From positions 62,001 to 126,000 of the forward strand of contig JAQBRR010000001.1 in the NCBI GenBank assembly GCA_028286365.1: a stretch of 64,000 nt of DNA. The letters run 5' to 3'. The stretch is from Candidatus Saccharimonadota bacterium. Its GTDB lineage: Bacteria > Patescibacteriota > Saccharimonadia > Saccharimonadales > Saccharimonadaceae. Of the stretch, positions 1-11,345 are shown piece after piece. Every line of letters starts with the position of its first letter. The stretch's first letter is position 1. The notes under the pieces were generated by a model. That model was not told the DNA's origin. It saw only the letters and a list, made by a program, of their open reading frames with translations, and did no database searches. Made by a program: the position numbers and the translations under genes.

Positions 1-1805
1 TAAATGAATCCACGACTAATGATGTCAGGGCTAGTTAGCAGACGTCCGCTGCCGCGTTGAACGGTTAGAACAACGACGAACATACCCTCGGTTGCCATGT
101 GGATGCGATCCTTGAGGACTACTTCGGACACGACGGTACCGCTGTCGTCATACATGATGCCGCCAACAGGGACACGGCCGGCTTTCTTGGCACCTTCCGT
201 AGTTATTTCAACAACGTCACCACTGTCACAGACGAAAATGTTTGCGCGTGGAATACCAGCTTCCTTTTCGGCAAGCTCGGCGTTGTGAACCAACATGTGA
301 AACTCACCATGAATTGGCAGGTAGTACTTTGGATTAAGTGCGGTAACCAACTTTACGTGGTCATCGTAGTAGCCGTGACCAGAAAGGTGCAGTGGGCCAA
401 TGCCAGTGAGGTGAGTTTTGCCGTTTTGGATAACATCACTTCCCTCTCGCATCAGACCATCGACAGTACGAACAACGTACTTTTCGTTACCAGGAATTGG
501 GTTCGAGCTAAAGACGATAACATCAGAGTTTTTGATCTTGATAAATTTGTGTGAACCACTAGCCATACGGTTAAGCACGGCGTTGAATTCACCCTGTGAA
601 CCAGTACAAATGATGGTTACTTTGCCATCAGGCAATTTAACGATATCTTCCATCTTTACGACGGTGTCCTTAGGTACCTTGATGATACCAGCGCGAAGGG
701 CTACTTCGAGGTTCTGGATCATGCTGTAACCAGCGAAGGCGACCTTGCGATCGTGATTCTTGGCTTCCTCGAGGATAACCTGCATACGGTGGATCTGAGA
801 CGAGAAACAACTAAGGATCAAACGGTTGTTTTGGTATTTCTCCATAACTTGGCCAATGCTTGCCTGGATGTCGAATTCACCGTGGGTGTGTGTACCATCT
901 GACTCACAGTTAGTTGATTCGTTCATCAGAAGCAAAATACCTTCCTTGGTCGCGATCTCGGTTAGACGCTCAAGGTCAAATTTACGTCCATCAACTGGGT
1001 TTTCCTCAAAACGCCAGTCACCTGTGTCGATGAGAACACCAAGTGGCGTACGAATAACGACGGCGGTTGCGTCTGGGATTGAGTGATTAACACGAACAAG
1101 TTCGATGCTAAAGCTGTCGCCAAGTTGTGCGCGTTCGTGTAGCTCTGGATTAAGTTCGTTGTATTCTGGCGTGTAGCCGCTAGTCGACTCTTCCATCGTG
1201 CGTTGAATCATACCAAGCGTAAACTTGCTGGCAAATACTGGCGCTGGAAGCTTGTCAGCAATGTGGCGGAAGGCCCCGATGTGATCAAGGTGTCCGTGTG
1301 TAAAGACGATTCCGCGGATCTTGTGCTTGTTTTCCTCGAGGTATGAAATATCAGGAATAATGTAGTTAATACCAGGGTAATCAGCACCTGGGAATAGGAA
1401 TCCACAGTCAATGACGATGATGTCGTTATCGTATTCAATCGCCATCATGTTCTTGCCGATGCCCATTTCGCCGAGGCCACCAATTGGCATAATGCGAAGT
1501 TTTGGACCGTTCGTGCGAGGCTGTTTTTTAAAATCAGCTGGGCTGAATTGTTTGCCGTCGTAGCCGTTAAAGACTGACTTGTTTACTGGCACATTAATGA
1601 TGTGCTGAGATGCGCGAACGTTAACGTCCTCGCTGGTTCGGCGCTGAGCGCGGAATACTTCACCCTTACGAGTTTGTGTATTAGCTAGGACCGTGTTGTT
1701 AGACTTCGGCCTAGGTTGGTTATTATTGTTGCCATTATTAAATGGTCGTTTATTTGTGTTGTCCCGATTATCGGGCTGGGGGGTTGCGATTCGTTGTGAA
1801 CCCAT
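1..1805 (-). CDS. rnj: Ribonuclease J (MBL-fold RNase), 3' end truncated by window start
   Basis: Minus-strand translation from 1805: MGSQRIATPQPDNRD...LRIMPIGGLGEMGIGKNMMAIEYDNDIIVIDCGFLFPGADYPGINYIIPDISYL...GIVFTHGHLDHIGAF...IHGEFHML; MBL motif and beta-CASP region. Not in the ORF track as a full ORF because it runs off the edge. Confidence 0.93.
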   Translation of the reverse strand, partial: MGSQRIATPQPDNRDNTNKRPFNNGNNNNQPRPKSNNTVLANTQTRKGEVFRAQRRTSEDVNVRASQHIINVPVNKSVFNGYDGKQFSPADFKKQPRTNGPKLRIMPIGGLGEMGIGKNMMAIEYDNDIIVIDCGFLFPGADYPGINYIIPDISYLEENKHKIRGIVFTHGHLDHIGAFRHIADKLPAPVFASKFTLGMIQRTMEESTSGYTPEYNELNPELHERAQLGDSFSIELVRVNHSIPDATAVVIRTPLGVLIDTGDWRFEENPVDGRKFDLERLTEIATKEGILLLMNESTNCESDGTHTHGEFDIQASIGQVMEKYQNNRLILSCFSSQIHRMQVILEEAKNHDRKVAFAGYSMIQNLEVALRAGIIKVPKDTVVKMEDIVKLPDGKVTIICTGSQGEFNAVLNRMASGSHKFIKIKNSDVIVFSSNPIPGNEKYVVRTVDGLMREGSDVIQNGKTHLTGIGPLHLSGHGYYDDHVKLVTALNPKYYLPIHGEFHMLVHNAELAEKEAGIPRANIFVCDSGDVVEITTEGAKKAGRVPVGGIMYDDSGTVVSEVVLKDRIHMATEGMFVVVLTVQRGSGRLLTSPDIISRGFI

Positions 1806-1807
1806 AG

Positions 1808-2398
1808 TTATTTTTTCTCCTTTTCGAGAAGTTTAATTATTGTTGGTAACTTCATAAAGTCTTCGATCAGTGTCGCTCGTAGCCCACCATTATACAGGGC
1901 TGCTGCTGGATGATAGAGCGGGACAATCACGATCTTGGTATCGCCAAACGATATACGTTTTGGGTCACCGTGGATCATGCTGATCTTTTGTTCAGGCAGG
2001 AAATATTCCATGCTGTGCCTGCCTAATGTCACGACGATTTTGGGTCGGATGATATTGAGCTGACGCACCAAGAATGGCCAAAAAGCCTTCTTTTCCTCTG
2101 GAAGCGGATCTCTGTTGTTTGGCGGGCGGTATTTCACAATGTTAGTGATATAGATGTCCGAACGTTGCATACCAGCAGTGGCAAGCATTTCATCGAGAAA
2201 TTTTCCGGCTGCACCGACAAATGGCAGCCCTGTTTCGTCTTCGTTTTTGCCCGGCGCCTCACCGATAAACACAATGTCTGTATCAATGTTTCCGTCACCC
2301 ATTACAAGGTTCTTGGCTGTCTTAGCCAAATCTGGACTTATATTATTATCTATAATATCTGCCCTAATTTGCTCAAGAAGTGTCTCTTTCTTGTTCAC
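1808..2398 (-). CDS. Type-4 uracil-DNA glycosylase family protein
   Basis: Motif [27 protein letters not shown] and later HPAAAL; GTG start. Confidence 0.88.
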   Translation of the reverse strand: MNKKETLLEQIRADIIDNNISPDLAKTAKNLVMGDGNIDTDIVFIGEAPGKNEDETGLPFVGAAGKFLDEMLATAGMQRSDIYITNIVKYRPPNNRDPLPEEKKAFWPFLVRQLNIIRPKIVVTLGRHSMEYFLPEQKISMIHGDPKRISFGDTKIVIVPLYHPAAALYNGGLRATLIEDFMKLPTIIKLLEKEKK

Positions 2399-2533
2399 TT
2401 TACCCCATTACAAGACTGCGTTTAGTACCTTAATAGTAGCACGGTCGGTCGTCTCTTGCAATAGGATTTTCCTCGGGCATCACTTCTCTATCACTTCTCA
2501 ACCGCTGGGCTCATTTTTTATTGCTGAGAATCA

Positions 2534-2567
2534 GCTGAGCAGAGGTCCGTCCTCTGCAGAATATATT
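2534..2567. repeat. Dispersed intergenic hairpin repeat, copy 1 (GCAGAGG-TCCGT-CCTCTGC)
   Basis: Perfect 7-bp stem and 5-nt loop at 2539-2557; related copies at 14219-14245 and 61952-61983. Confidence 0.7.
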
Positions 2568-2657
2568 TTGGGCTTTTTGGCAAAATGTGAAGTTGCCTTT
2601 TACAGATACGGCCAAGATTGTAGCCAAGATGAGAATAATCCGTTATTATATAAGTAC

Positions 2658-4223
2658 ATGGCCACCAAAAACGACCAATCTCCTGTTCTTGTAGTAGATT
2701 ACGGCGCCCAGTACGCGCAGCTCATCGCCCGCCGCGTCCGCGAAGCCAAGATCTACTCTGAAATCGTGCCCTCATCAATGTCGACTGCTGATATGTTGGC
2801 ACGTAACCCGAGCGCAATTATCTTGTCTGGTGGCCCATCGTCAGTCTATAGCGAAGGCGCACCGCAGACAGATTCTGCCCTATTTGAAGCCAGCGTACCG
2901 GTTTTTGGTATCTGTTACGGCTTTCAGTCAATGACCCAGGCACTCGGTGGTGTAGTTGATCATACAGGTAAGTCTGAGTTCGGCCGAACGGCGCTGACTA
3001 TTTCTCGTAGTGGTAAATTATTTGGCGACGAGCCAACTGACCAAGAAGTTTGGATGAGCCACGGCGACGCTGTTATTAAAGCACCCGCAGGATTTGAAGT
3101 CGCTGCATCGACCGCAGGTACACCTATTGCAGCCTTTGAGCACACTTCACTACCACTTGCTGGTGTTCAATTTCACCCAGAAGTACTGCACACAAAATAT
3201 GGTCAAAAAACACTCGAAAACTTCCTCTATAACATCGCAGGGCTCTCGCCAACGTGGACCGCTACCAATATTATCGAAGATCAAATTGCGATTATCCAGG
3301 AAACTGTCGGTGATAAGCGAGTTATTTGTGGGTTATCTGGCGGTGTTGACTCTGCTGTTGCGGCCGCGCTTGTTCAAAAAGCAATTGGTTCACAACTTAC
3401 CTGTGTCTTCGTCGATCATGGGTTACTTCGCCAGGGTGAGGCTGAGCAGGTTGAAAAGGATTTCGTGGCTGCAACGGGTGTTGCACTGAAGGTTGTCGAT
3501 GCCAAGGATCAATTCCTTGGTGCTCTTAAAGACGTCACTGACCCTGAAACGAAGCGCAAGATTATTGGTCGTGAATTCATTCGAGTATTTGAAGCTGCTG
3601 CACGCGAAATCGTTGCTGAAGAAGGCAAACCTGTTGAATTTCTCGTTCAGGGAACCCTTTATCCAGACGTTGTTGAATCTGGCGGTGGAACCGGTACGTC
3701 GAATATCAAGAGTCACCATAACGTTGGTGGACTTCCAGATGATTTGCAGTTTAAACTAATCGAACCACTTCGCGCGCTATTCAAGGATGAAGTCCGTCAA
3801 ATTGGTCGTGACCTGGGACTTCCTCATGAAATCGTTGGTCGCCAACCTTTCCCAGGACCTGGACTCGGTATTCGCATCGTCGGTGCAATTAACGCAGAGC
3901 GTCTAGAAATTCTACGTCGTGCCGATGCAATCGCCCGCGAAGAACTAACCGCTGCAGGACTTGATGATAGTATCTGGCAATGTCCAGTCGTACTGCTAGC
4001 TGATGTACGATCAGTTGGCGTTAAAGGTGATGGCCGAACATACGGCCACCCAATTGTTCTTCGACCTGTATCAAGCGAAGATGCCATGACTGCCGACTGG
4101 AGCCGTGTCCCCTACGACACCCTCGCGGTGATTTCTAACCGTATTACGAATGAAATTGATGAGATTAATCGCGTCGTCCTAGACATCACCAGCAAACCGC
4201 CTGGAACTATTGAGTGGGAATAG
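2658..4223 (+). CDS. guaA: GMP synthase (glutamine-hydrolysing)
   Basis: [27 protein letters not shown]...GICYGFQ...[15 protein letters not shown]...[13 protein letters not shown]...[11 protein letters not shown]. The ORF track start at 2154 is an upstream in-frame extension; ATG at 2658 is preceded by TATTAT. Confidence 0.96.
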   Translation: MATKNDQSPVLVVDYGAQYAQLIARRVREAKIYSEIVPSSMSTADMLARNPSAIILSGGPSSVYSEGAPQTDSALFEASVPVFGICYGFQSMTQALGGVVDHTGKSEFGRTALTISRSGKLFGDEPTDQEVWMSHGDAVIKAPAGFEVAASTAGTPIAAFEHTSLPLAGVQFHPEVLHTKYGQKTLENFLYNIAGLSPTWTATNIIEDQIAIIQETVGDKRVICGLSGGVDSAVAAALVQKAIGSQLTCVFVDHGLLRQGEAEQVEKDFVAATGVALKVVDAKDQFLGALKDVTDPETKRKIIGREFIRVFEAAAREIVAEEGKPVEFLVQGTLYPDVVESGGGTGTSNIKSHHNVGGLPDDLQFKLIEPLRALFKDEVRQIGRDLGLPHEIVGRQPFPGPGLGIRIVGAINAERLEILRRADAIAREELTAAGLDDSIWQCPVVLLADVRSVGVKGDGRTYGHPIVLRPVSSEDAMTADWSRVPYDTLAVISNRITNEIDEINRVVLDITSKPPGTIEWE

Positions 4224-5403
4224 ACACTCGACGCGCTGTAAGCAAGAAATAGCCAAGCGCCATGGCGAGGACGACTCCTCCTTCTACTAAATACGCTTGC
4301 CAAATTGACTCACTCTGCGCGACAAAACCAAATAGGAAAACAAACGGTATAATCAGTACATTGCCAACGAAGTAAACCGCTGATGTTACAGAAGCACGTG
4401 TACGACTAGATGTCGCGTGTTGTAATTGCGTTTGCAAGGCGTTTTCAATAATTGACCCAGCAGCAAGTGCGAAGGCTAAAAATAGTAGCGAAAAGTTATT
4501 CGCGAGTATCGCGACTATCGCGATAGCTAACCCGGTTAGTAGCAATAAGGCTCTAGGATTAAATAATCGCTTGGTTGCAATGAAGAAACCTCCCACAAGA
4601 ACAAATCCAGCTAGACCACCAAATATACCGACTAGGACAGGAGATTTAAACAGCGCAATATAAATATACTGGTTAAATTCGTACATCGGCGTCTGAATAA
4701 AGAACAAGATAATCGTGCCAAACATTACCAGGCGAAGTTTAGGGCTTTGCCACATAGTCGTAAATGCGTGGAGTAGATGCTTAATATAGCCTCTTTTAAC
4801 CACGTCCTCCACTTCATCGTCGTGATGAACGGTAGGCTCATGAATAAGTAAAAGTGTAATAACAGCACATAGTAGCGGAATAATAGAAGCAAAATACACG
4901 CCGCGTAGCCCAATAAAATTTGCAAGAAAACCAGATGAGATTGCGCTCACTGCGATTCCCAACATAAAAAACAACCGTGACCATGCATCATTTTTTTGGA
5001 AGTCTTTCTGACGTTTTTGCTCTTTTAGGCTATCAAACAAGATTGCCTGGTATATACCTGTGAAACAAACTGTAAAAAGACCCCAGAATGCCGTACCTAT
5101 AAGATACGCAAGAAACGTTTGCGAATTTCCGAGTATGATATCAGCAGCGATAAAGCATAGAACCGCAATCATAAGCATACGTTTACGACCATAGCGGTCA
5201 GCAATCACACTCGCCGGTACATCAAGCGTCAGAGTCATGACCATGTATAGCGTTACGATGACTGCAATGCCAGTCGGACCAATACCTAGTTGATTCGCCA
5301 GGAATATCTTTTCAATACCGTACCAAAAAACGAATCCAACAAAAAAATTTAGCGCAATCAAGCTCGGCACTTGCGTCGCTCTTGATTGCAGCCATTTTTT
5401 CAT
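4207..5403 (-). CDS. MFS transporter
   Basis: About 12 hydrophobic segments; [17 protein letters not shown] motif A. Tail-to-tail overlap with guaA. Confidence 0.88.
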   Translation of the reverse strand: MKKWLQSRATQVPSLIALNFFVGFVFWYGIEKIFLANQLGIGPTGIAVIVTLYMVMTLTLDVPASVIADRYGRKRMLMIAVLCFIAADIILGNSQTFLAYLIGTAFWGLFTVCFTGIYQAILFDSLKEQKRQKDFQKNDAWSRLFFMLGIAVSAISSGFLANFIGLRGVYFASIIPLLCAVITLLLIHEPTVHHDDEVEDVVKRGYIKHLLHAFTTMWQSPKLRLVMFGTIILFFIQTPMYEFNQYIYIALFKSPVLVGIFGGLAGFVLVGGFFIATKRLFNPRALLLLTGLAIAIVAILANNFSLLFLAFALAAGSIIENALQTQLQHATSSRTRASVTSAVYFVGNVLIIPFVFLFGFVAQSESIWQAYLVEGGVVLAMALGYFLLTARRVSIPTQ

Positions 5404-5407
5404 TTTG

Positions 5408-7525
5408 TTATTCGACGTTTTTAAGACTTAAACTAAGGCGACCGCGATCGTCGATACCGATGAGTTTTGCCTTCACGATCTGGCCCTCCGTTAGGACGTC
5501 AGTTACCTTTTCAACTCGTTTATCAGATAACTCACTGATGTGCACCATGCCGTCAACGCCAGGCATAATGTTGATGAATGCACCAAAATCCTTTATTGAA
5601 ACAACTTTACCTTCGTAAATGGTACCAATTTCTGGTTCTTCAGTTAGGCCTTTAATCCAGTTCATTGCCTTCTCGATCGCAACTGTATCGACAGCGGCAA
5701 TTGTAATCAAACCATCATCATTGATGTCGATTTGCGCACCTGTTTCAGATGTAATTTGCTTAATTGTCTCGCCACCCTTACCGATCACTGCACCGATTTT
5801 ATCAGGATTAATCATGAGTTTCTCGATACGTGGAGCGTATGGAGATAGCGCTTTTCGTGGCTCGGCAAGTGTCTCGAGCATGTGCTTCAGGATAAATGCA
5901 CGTCCTGGTTTTGCGGCTTCGAGTGCTTTTTTAAGTGTCTCAACTGGTAAACCGTGAACCTTCATATCCATTTGAATCGCCGTAATTCCCTTGGCAGTTC
6001 CGGTTACCTTGAAGTCCATGTCGCCAGCGAAATCTTCGGCATCAGCAATGTCAGACAGAACGTATGGAGTATCACCGTCGAGCATGAGTCCCATCGCAAT
6101 ACCAGACACTGGCGCGCGAAGTGGTACACCAGCATCCATCAAGGCAAGAATAGAACTACAGGTTGCGGCCATCGAGGTTGAGCCGTTTTGGCTCATGATT
6201 TCGGTGACAGAACGAATTGCATATGGGAAATCTTCGATACTTGGAAGCACTGGCTCAACAGCGCGCTCTGCCAAGTAGCCGTGACCAATTTCGCGACGAC
6301 CTGGGCTACCAAGACGACGGACTTCGCCAACAGTGTAGCCTGGTGCGTTGTAGTGATGCATGTAGCGACGTTCGTAGTCATTTTGCTCCATCGTATCAAC
6401 CATTTGAGCGAAACTCAGTGGTGCGAGCGTGACAATGTTCAGACCCTGCGTAATACCACGAGTAAAGATCGATGAACCGTGCGTACGAGGCAGTACCCCT
6501 ACTTCACTTGAAAGTGGACGAATTTCATCAAGCTTACGACCATCTGGACGTAGTTGGTGATCAACAATTCCCTGACGAACGTCCTTGTGAAGAGCCATTT
6601 GGAATGCCTCGTCGTATTCACCCTGAACAGTCTTGTACTCATCATCTCCGACCGACTCTTGCATTGCCGCGTGGAACTGATCACGCAGAGTCGCAACAAG
6701 TTCGTTGCGTTCTGGATATGGCAAGCGAATATCCTCACCTAATTTGCCATCAACCCATGTGTCGACAGCCTTCTGGATATCAGCGTTTGGTAAAATTAGT
6801 TCGTATGAAAGCGGCGTGACGCCAACCTTCTTGGCAAGTTCAACTTGAGCTGCAATAGCTGGCTGGTAGGCATCATAGGCCCAGGCAAGCGCCTCAGCGA
6901 CAACATCCTCAGTCACCTCATTTGCACCAGCTTCAACCATCGTGATACCCGCACCAGTTCCAGCGACAACAAGATCAAGGTCACTTGCTTCGCGCTCTTC
7001 TGGAGTTGCAAAGGCCTTGAATTCACCATTGACCCGTGCAACACGCAGACCTGCGACTGGACCATCAAATGGTGCACCCGTCAGTGTTAAGGCAGCAGAT
7101 GCGGCAATCATCGCAACCATGTCGGGACGGAAGGTTGGGTCCATTGATAGAACTGTGGCAACGTTCTGAACTTCCTGGCGGTAGCCTTTTGGAAAGAGTG
7201 GACGAATCGGACGGTCGATGAGACGTCCGATGAGGATCGCTTCATCACTTGGACGACCTTCACGCTTTACGAAACGGCTGCCTGAAATCTTGCCAGCTGC
7301 ATAAAATTTTTCTTCATAGTCAATTGATAGTGGAAAATAATCCATGCCGCTGATTGCTTTTTTGCTGACCATTGCAGTACCAAGGACGACTGTTTCGCCA
7401 TAAGTTACGAGGACACTGGCACTGGTACGAAATCCAACGCGGTTTACCTCGAGTGTTAATGTTCGACCAGCAAGCTGAGTCTCAACCTTAATAATATCTT
7501 TACCGTAAGGGTTAATAATTGCCAT
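5408..7525 (-). CDS. pnp: Polyribonucleotide nucleotidyltransferase (PNPase)
   Basis: Two RNase PH domains (GQLxG-like, FTRGITQ, RREIGHG), KH (INPDKIGAVIGKGGETIK) and S1 (GTIYEGKVVSIKDFGAFINIMPGVDGMVHISELS). Confidence 0.97.
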   Translation of the reverse strand: MAIINPYGKDIIKVETQLAGRTLTLEVNRVGFRTSASVLVTYGETVVLGTAMVSKKAISGMDYFPLSIDYEEKFYAAGKISGSRFVKREGRPSDEAILIGRLIDRPIRPLFPKGYRQEVQNVATVLSMDPTFRPDMVAMIAASAALTLTGAPFDGPVAGLRVARVNGEFKAFATPEEREASDLDLVVAGTGAGITMVEAGANEVTEDVVAEALAWAYDAYQPAIAAQVELAKKVGVTPLSYELILPNADIQKAVDTWVDGKLGEDIRLPYPERNELVATLRDQFHAAMQESVGDDEYKTVQGEYDEAFQMALHKDVRQGIVDHQLRPDGRKLDEIRPLSSEVGVLPRTHGSSIFTRGITQGLNIVTLAPLSFAQMVDTMEQNDYERRYMHHYNAPGYTVGEVRRLGSPGRREIGHGYLAERAVEPVLPSIEDFPYAIRSVTEIMSQNGSTSMAATCSSILALMDAGVPLRAPVSGIAMGLMLDGDTPYVLSDIADAEDFAGDMDFKVTGTAKGITAIQMDMKVHGLPVETLKKALEAAKPGRAFILKHMLETLAEPRKALSPYAPRIEKLMINPDKIGAVIGKGGETIKQITSETGAQIDINDDGLITIAAVDTVAIEKAMNWIKGLTEEPEIGTIYEGKVVSIKDFGAFINIMPGVDGMVHISELSDKRVEKVTDVLTEGQIVKAKLIGIDDRGRLSLSLKNVE

Positions 7526-7636
7526 TTTGGCCTCCTTTTTATACCCAGGGTTTCATAAGTAACGGGTGCAGATTTTCTTGTTATTCAAGAATTCCTGTAT
7601 CCACCACCTAAAACCTCGGGCGTTTATACCCTTTTA

Positions 7637-9097
7637 TTATACTCGAGGCTGAGCGTTATTGCGAATGTAATCCTTCAACGCAGCGGTACCCAACGAGCCG
7701 CCAGGTATAACGACAAAACCTTCATTCCCTGATACCGATTCTAAGCCCTTGAACCGTTCTGGTCGTTCTGGGATAAATCCTAATGCCTCCTGCATGAATG
7801 GCTCAAACTTGACTGGCAAGGCTGTCTCCATACAAATAGTCGGAACTTCAAACTGACTTTTCTCATACGCCACAGCAACTCCATCTGCAGTATGAGGATC
7901 AATAATAACTCCGGCTTCTTTGTAGACTCGTCTTGTCGTCTGAACTCGCTTATCGTGATTAGAGTTACCACTATCAAAACCAGCAGCTTTTAGTAGATTA
8001 GATGGCCTATCGATGTCGCGAAAATCGACCAAACCTGTACGCTCAAATTGCTCATAGTACTGACGCGTTAGATCAGCATTACCGCCGAGAATGTCATGAA
8101 TAACTCTCTCGTAGTTAGATGCGACTGCTATATCCATTGATGGGCTAGAGGTAATACTTGAAGGTTTCTTTTTGTATTGGCCCGTTTGGATCAAATGATC
8201 AAGACCCGAGTTCTCATTTGTAGCAATAATAATGTTGCGAATCGGTAATCCCATCTTCTGTGCGATATATGCCGCAAGTGCATTCCCCATATTACCTGAT
8301 GGAACCACGAAATCGACTGGCTCACCTACCTTACCCTCTTTTACCTGCAAATAAGCCGAGAAGTAATATGGAACCTGCGAGGCAACTCGACCATAGTTAA
8401 TTGAGTTAACCGCCCCTAGATCTGCAAACTCTGGATCATTATTAAGTTCCTTAATCTTGGCCTGCAAATGATCGAAAGGCTCATCGACAGCGATATTATG
8501 AATATTACCACCGCTGAGTGCAGCCATTTGGGCTCGCTGAAAATCACTCATCCCATCAAGTGGGCTAAGCATGAATAACGTGACATTGCCTAACCCTTTG
8601 ACAGCTGCTTCTGCGGCTGAGCCAGTGTCACCTGACGTTCCTCCCAAAATATTGAGTGACCCACCACGATGATTAAGCTCATGGTTCATGTCTTGTCCTA
8701 CGGCCTGTAGGGCAAGATCCTTGAAGGCAGCCGTGGGACCTTCCGAAAGATCTTGGATATACAAATTATCATCGATCTGTATGATTGGCGTTATATTTCC
8801 ATTCTGAGTGTCAGGGAACTTTTCTTCAGAATATGCAGCATCGGCAAGCTGCATCTGTGTTTGAATATCCATACTATCACCAACTAGTAGTGATTTAACT
8901 TCAACAAAAAGATCAGAGTAAGACAGTCCTGCAAAATTTTCAATTTGCGTGGGTGTAAGATGTGGATATTCAGTAGGAACATATAGTCCCCCGTCGCGTG
9001 CGAGGCCCTCTAAGAGTACGTCCGAATAACTTTTCGATTCAGTATCACCCTTACTTCTCGTACTGACATACTCAGGCATAATATCAGAATCATACAT
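7637..9097 (-). CDS. thrC: Threonine synthase
   Basis: MPEYVSTRSKG...YSDVLLEGLARDGGLYVP...FKDLALQAVGQ...ILGGTSGDTGSAAEAAV...VPSGNMGNALAAY. Start is probably the internal Met (MPEYVSTR). Confidence 0.93.
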   Translation of the reverse strand: MYDSDIMPEYVSTRSKGDTESKSYSDVLLEGLARDGGLYVPTEYPHLTPTQIENFAGLSYSDLFVEVKSLLVGDSMDIQTQMQLADAAYSEEKFPDTQNGNITPIIQIDDNLYIQDLSEGPTAAFKDLALQAVGQDMNHELNHRGGSLNILGGTSGDTGSAAEAAVKGLGNVTLFMLSPLDGMSDFQRAQMAALSGGNIHNIAVDEPFDHLQAKIKELNNDPEFADLGAVNSINYGRVASQVPYYFSAYLQVKEGKVGEPVDFVVPSGNMGNALAAYIAQKMGLPIRNIIIATNENSGLDHLIQTGQYKKKPSSITSSPSMDIAVASNYERVIHDILGGNADLTRQYYEQFERTGLVDFRDIDRPSNLLKAAGFDSGNSNHDKRVQTTRRVYKEAGVIIDPHTADGVAVAYEKSQFEVPTICMETALPVKFEPFMQEALGFIPERPERFKGLESVSGNEGFVVIPGGSLGTAALKDYIRNNAQPRV

Positions 9098-9153
9098 AAT
9101 CTATGGATAGAATTGCAAGCATAAGTATTTGAACCAACCTGCCTGTATCAGTA

Positions 9154-9534
9154 CTAAGGCATAAGAAAGACAACGAGAGCAACGACAAGACCGATACCTA
9201 TAGACAGTCCAGCAATTGTGATTGCTTTACGCTGATCTTTCTGGCGATATTCTGCCTTTTCGACAGTCTCTGGAGCAACAAGTGTTGTGCCCATATTGAA
9301 TAGTCCCTTAGTGCCAAACCGCACACAGAAGTGGAATCTTGCCTGTAGATACCCCATAGCACTGACCGTTGCGGGGATAAAGAGGAAAAGACGCCACGGT
9401 GAGGCAATTCCGGTAATCATAAAGATAGCAAAGAGGATAACGGTTGCATATAGACCTATGGTTCCAGATAGTTTTCGTGTTTTTATTTCTGCGGGACCAA
9501 TGTTACAAACGCCGGGTGTATATGTTGTGCTCAT
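9154..9534 (-). CDS. Small integral membrane protein, unknown function
   Basis: 126 aa, 3 predicted TM segments; TATAAT 8 nt before ATG. Confidence 0.7.
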   Translation of the reverse strand: MSTTYTPGVCNIGPAEIKTRKLSGTIGLYATVILFAIFMITGIASPWRLFLFIPATVSAMGYLQARFHFCVRFGTKGLFNMGTTLVAPETVEKAEYRQKDQRKAITIAGLSIGIGLVVALVVFLMP

Positions 9535-9578
9535 AGTGACCTATTATACAGGTATTTTTCGCGGTAATGTCACCTTAT

Positions 9579-10370
9579 TTAACGAACATCGCGGCGACGG
9601 AAAAATAAGACTGCAATAACAAGGAAAATAATCGTAATAGCGCCGTAGACAACAACATTCACAGGATCAATTGTTCCCTTAGCGATATCAGGTGCAGGGA
9701 AATAGTGTAAAAATGAGAATTTCTCATAATCCTTTAGCCAATCGACCGATGGTGCAAAGGTCGTCACCAAGAAGCTTCCGACTGTGATAAGCACACCGAC
9801 GGCCGTTGTTAGTCCTCTCTTACCTGTTGCCATACCGATGCCAAAGATGGCAGTTGCAAGAGCAACCGCGAGTAACAGCATCATACCGCCCAGGCGAATA
9901 AGCACCATAATATCTAATGTCTCATGAATCGTCAGCAGTCCGATTTCGATACCGACAATCGTCGCAAGTGTCGCAAACAAACAAATAAATACGATTACCA
10001 CCCACTTAGTGAGCAGAATCCTTGTTCGGCTAAGCGGCAAAGCGATCAGCGTGCGTAATTGGCCTTTATCTTCCTCTGATACACTTAGACCAACAGCCAG
10101 TAGAATCGTCAGTACACTCAGGAAAATTGGCATACGAACATCAAATAGCTGACTACCGAGGTACGTTGACATCTCCTTGAGATTATCGAGGTTACCAACT
10201 AATCCCTTAAATGCAGGCGGCAGACTTTTAACAAGTTGATCGAGACCATTATCCTGGTGAAATGCAGGGAAAAAGATCGTCATCAAGTATCCGATAAAAG
10301 CCATGCCAAGAACCCAACCGAGAATAAACGATCGTTTGTCGTAGAGCGTTTTAAGGAAAAGATTATGCAT
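9579..10370 (-). CDS. ABC-2 type transporter permease
   Basis: Multi-TM protein translationally coupled to the ABC ATPase; SEEDKGQLRTLIALPLSRTRILLTKW. Confidence 0.82.
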   Translation of the reverse strand: MHNLFLKTLYDKRSFILGWVLGMAFIGYLMTIFFPAFHQDNGLDQLVKSLPPAFKGLVGNLDNLKEMSTYLGSQLFDVRMPIFLSVLTILLAVGLSVSEEDKGQLRTLIALPLSRTRILLTKWVVIVFICLFATLATIVGIEIGLLTIHETLDIMVLIRLGGMMLLLAVALATAIFGIGMATGKRGLTTAVGVLITVGSFLVTTFAPSVDWLKDYEKFSFLHYFPAPDIAKGTIDPVNVVVYGAITIIFLVIAVLFFRRRDVR

Positions 10371-11292
10371 GCTCGCCCGTCTCTAATTCATATAAATCAT
10401 CAAATGCAGCCTTTAGATCGTGATCCGTGATTGATACATCGATAAGACCAGCGACACCACTCAACCACTGTTGCAGTTGCGCAGGTTTTGCTTTATATAC
10501 AAATGTTAATTCATAGCCATCGTCAGTTTTCTTTTTCTCAACAAGCTCAGCAGTACGTGGTGGAATTACGACACTCTGACTCACCAAACGCACCATCTTG
10601 CCGCCATCAGTCACAAGTTCGCTAGCTGGAATATCCTTAACAATCTTGCCACCGCGAATCAGTACAACACGACTGCAGACATCAATCACCTCTGTTAAGT
10701 AGTGCGACGACATGAATATAGTAGTGCCTCTCGTTGTTTCTTCACGAATCAGATCAACAAAATTCTGCTGCATCAGTGGATCGAGGCCACTACTTGGCTC
10801 ATCGAGTATCACGAGCTCGGGACTAGCCATAAAGGCTGCAATCAGAGCGATTTTTTGCTTGTTACCTCTCGATAGGTCACCTATTTTCTTATTCACATCA
10901 GGTTCAAATAAATCAGATAGCTGCTTTAACCTAGTATTATCACGAATACCAAACCGCCCTGCAATGAATCTAAAGTACTGCTTGCCGGTTAAATTATTAA
11001 ACAAACTCATATCGCCGCTAGCAAAGCCAATTTGTTGATGAGTCTTATGAGCTGTCTGTGGTTTAACTAATTGGTCAAAGATAGTGACCGAGCCGTCAGT
11101 TGCATGCAAAAAGCCAAGCATCGTATTAATCGTCGTCGACTTACCGGCACCGTTTAAACCAACAAACCCGACGATCTCGCCCTTGGCGATTGTGAAGCTA
11201 ACATCGTCAATTGCTGCAAAACCTTTGTAGCGTTTGGTGAGATGAGCAATACTTACAACTGGAGTACTAGACATAGTACCCCTAGTATACAA
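10363..11292 (-). CDS. ABC transporter ATP-binding protein
   Basis: Walker A GLNGAGKSTT, LSRGNKQK signature, Walker B LVILDEPSSGLDP; likely start MSSTPVVSIAHL. Confidence 0.93.
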   Translation of the reverse strand: MYTRGTMSSTPVVSIAHLTKRYKGFAAIDDVSFTIAKGEIVGFVGLNGAGKSTTINTMLGFLHATDGSVTIFDQLVKPQTAHKTHQQIGFASGDMSLFNNLTGKQYFRFIAGRFGIRDNTRLKQLSDLFEPDVNKKIGDLSRGNKQKIALIAAFMASPELVILDEPSSGLDPLMQQNFVDLIREETTRGTTIFMSSHYLTEVIDVCSRVVLIRGGKIVKDIPASELVTDGGKMVRLVSQSVVIPPRTAELVEKKKTDDGYELTFVYKAKPAQLQQWLSGVAGLIDVSITDHDLKAAFDDLYELETGEHA

Positions 11293-11317
11293 CGCTTATG
11301 AATGAGGTTACTAAGAA

Positions 11318-11345
11318 AAAACTCCGCAGTGTTACTTGCGGAGTC
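11318..11345 (-). terminator. Rho-independent terminator at the rpsO 3' end
   Basis: Minus strand ACTCCGCAAGTAACACTGCGGAGTTTTTTC: 8-bp stem followed by U-run; overlaps the rpsO stop region. Confidence 0.75.

Noticed and set aside
99-1438. ORFs at 99-554, 418-729, 826-1086 and 1208-1438
   Set aside because: The first three are antisense to, and the last out of frame with, the clearly coding RNase J gene on the minus strand.
2154-2657. N-terminal extension of guaA in the ORF track
   Set aside because: Overlaps the UDG gene antisense and has no protein-like character; GuaA homology starts at the 2658 ATG.
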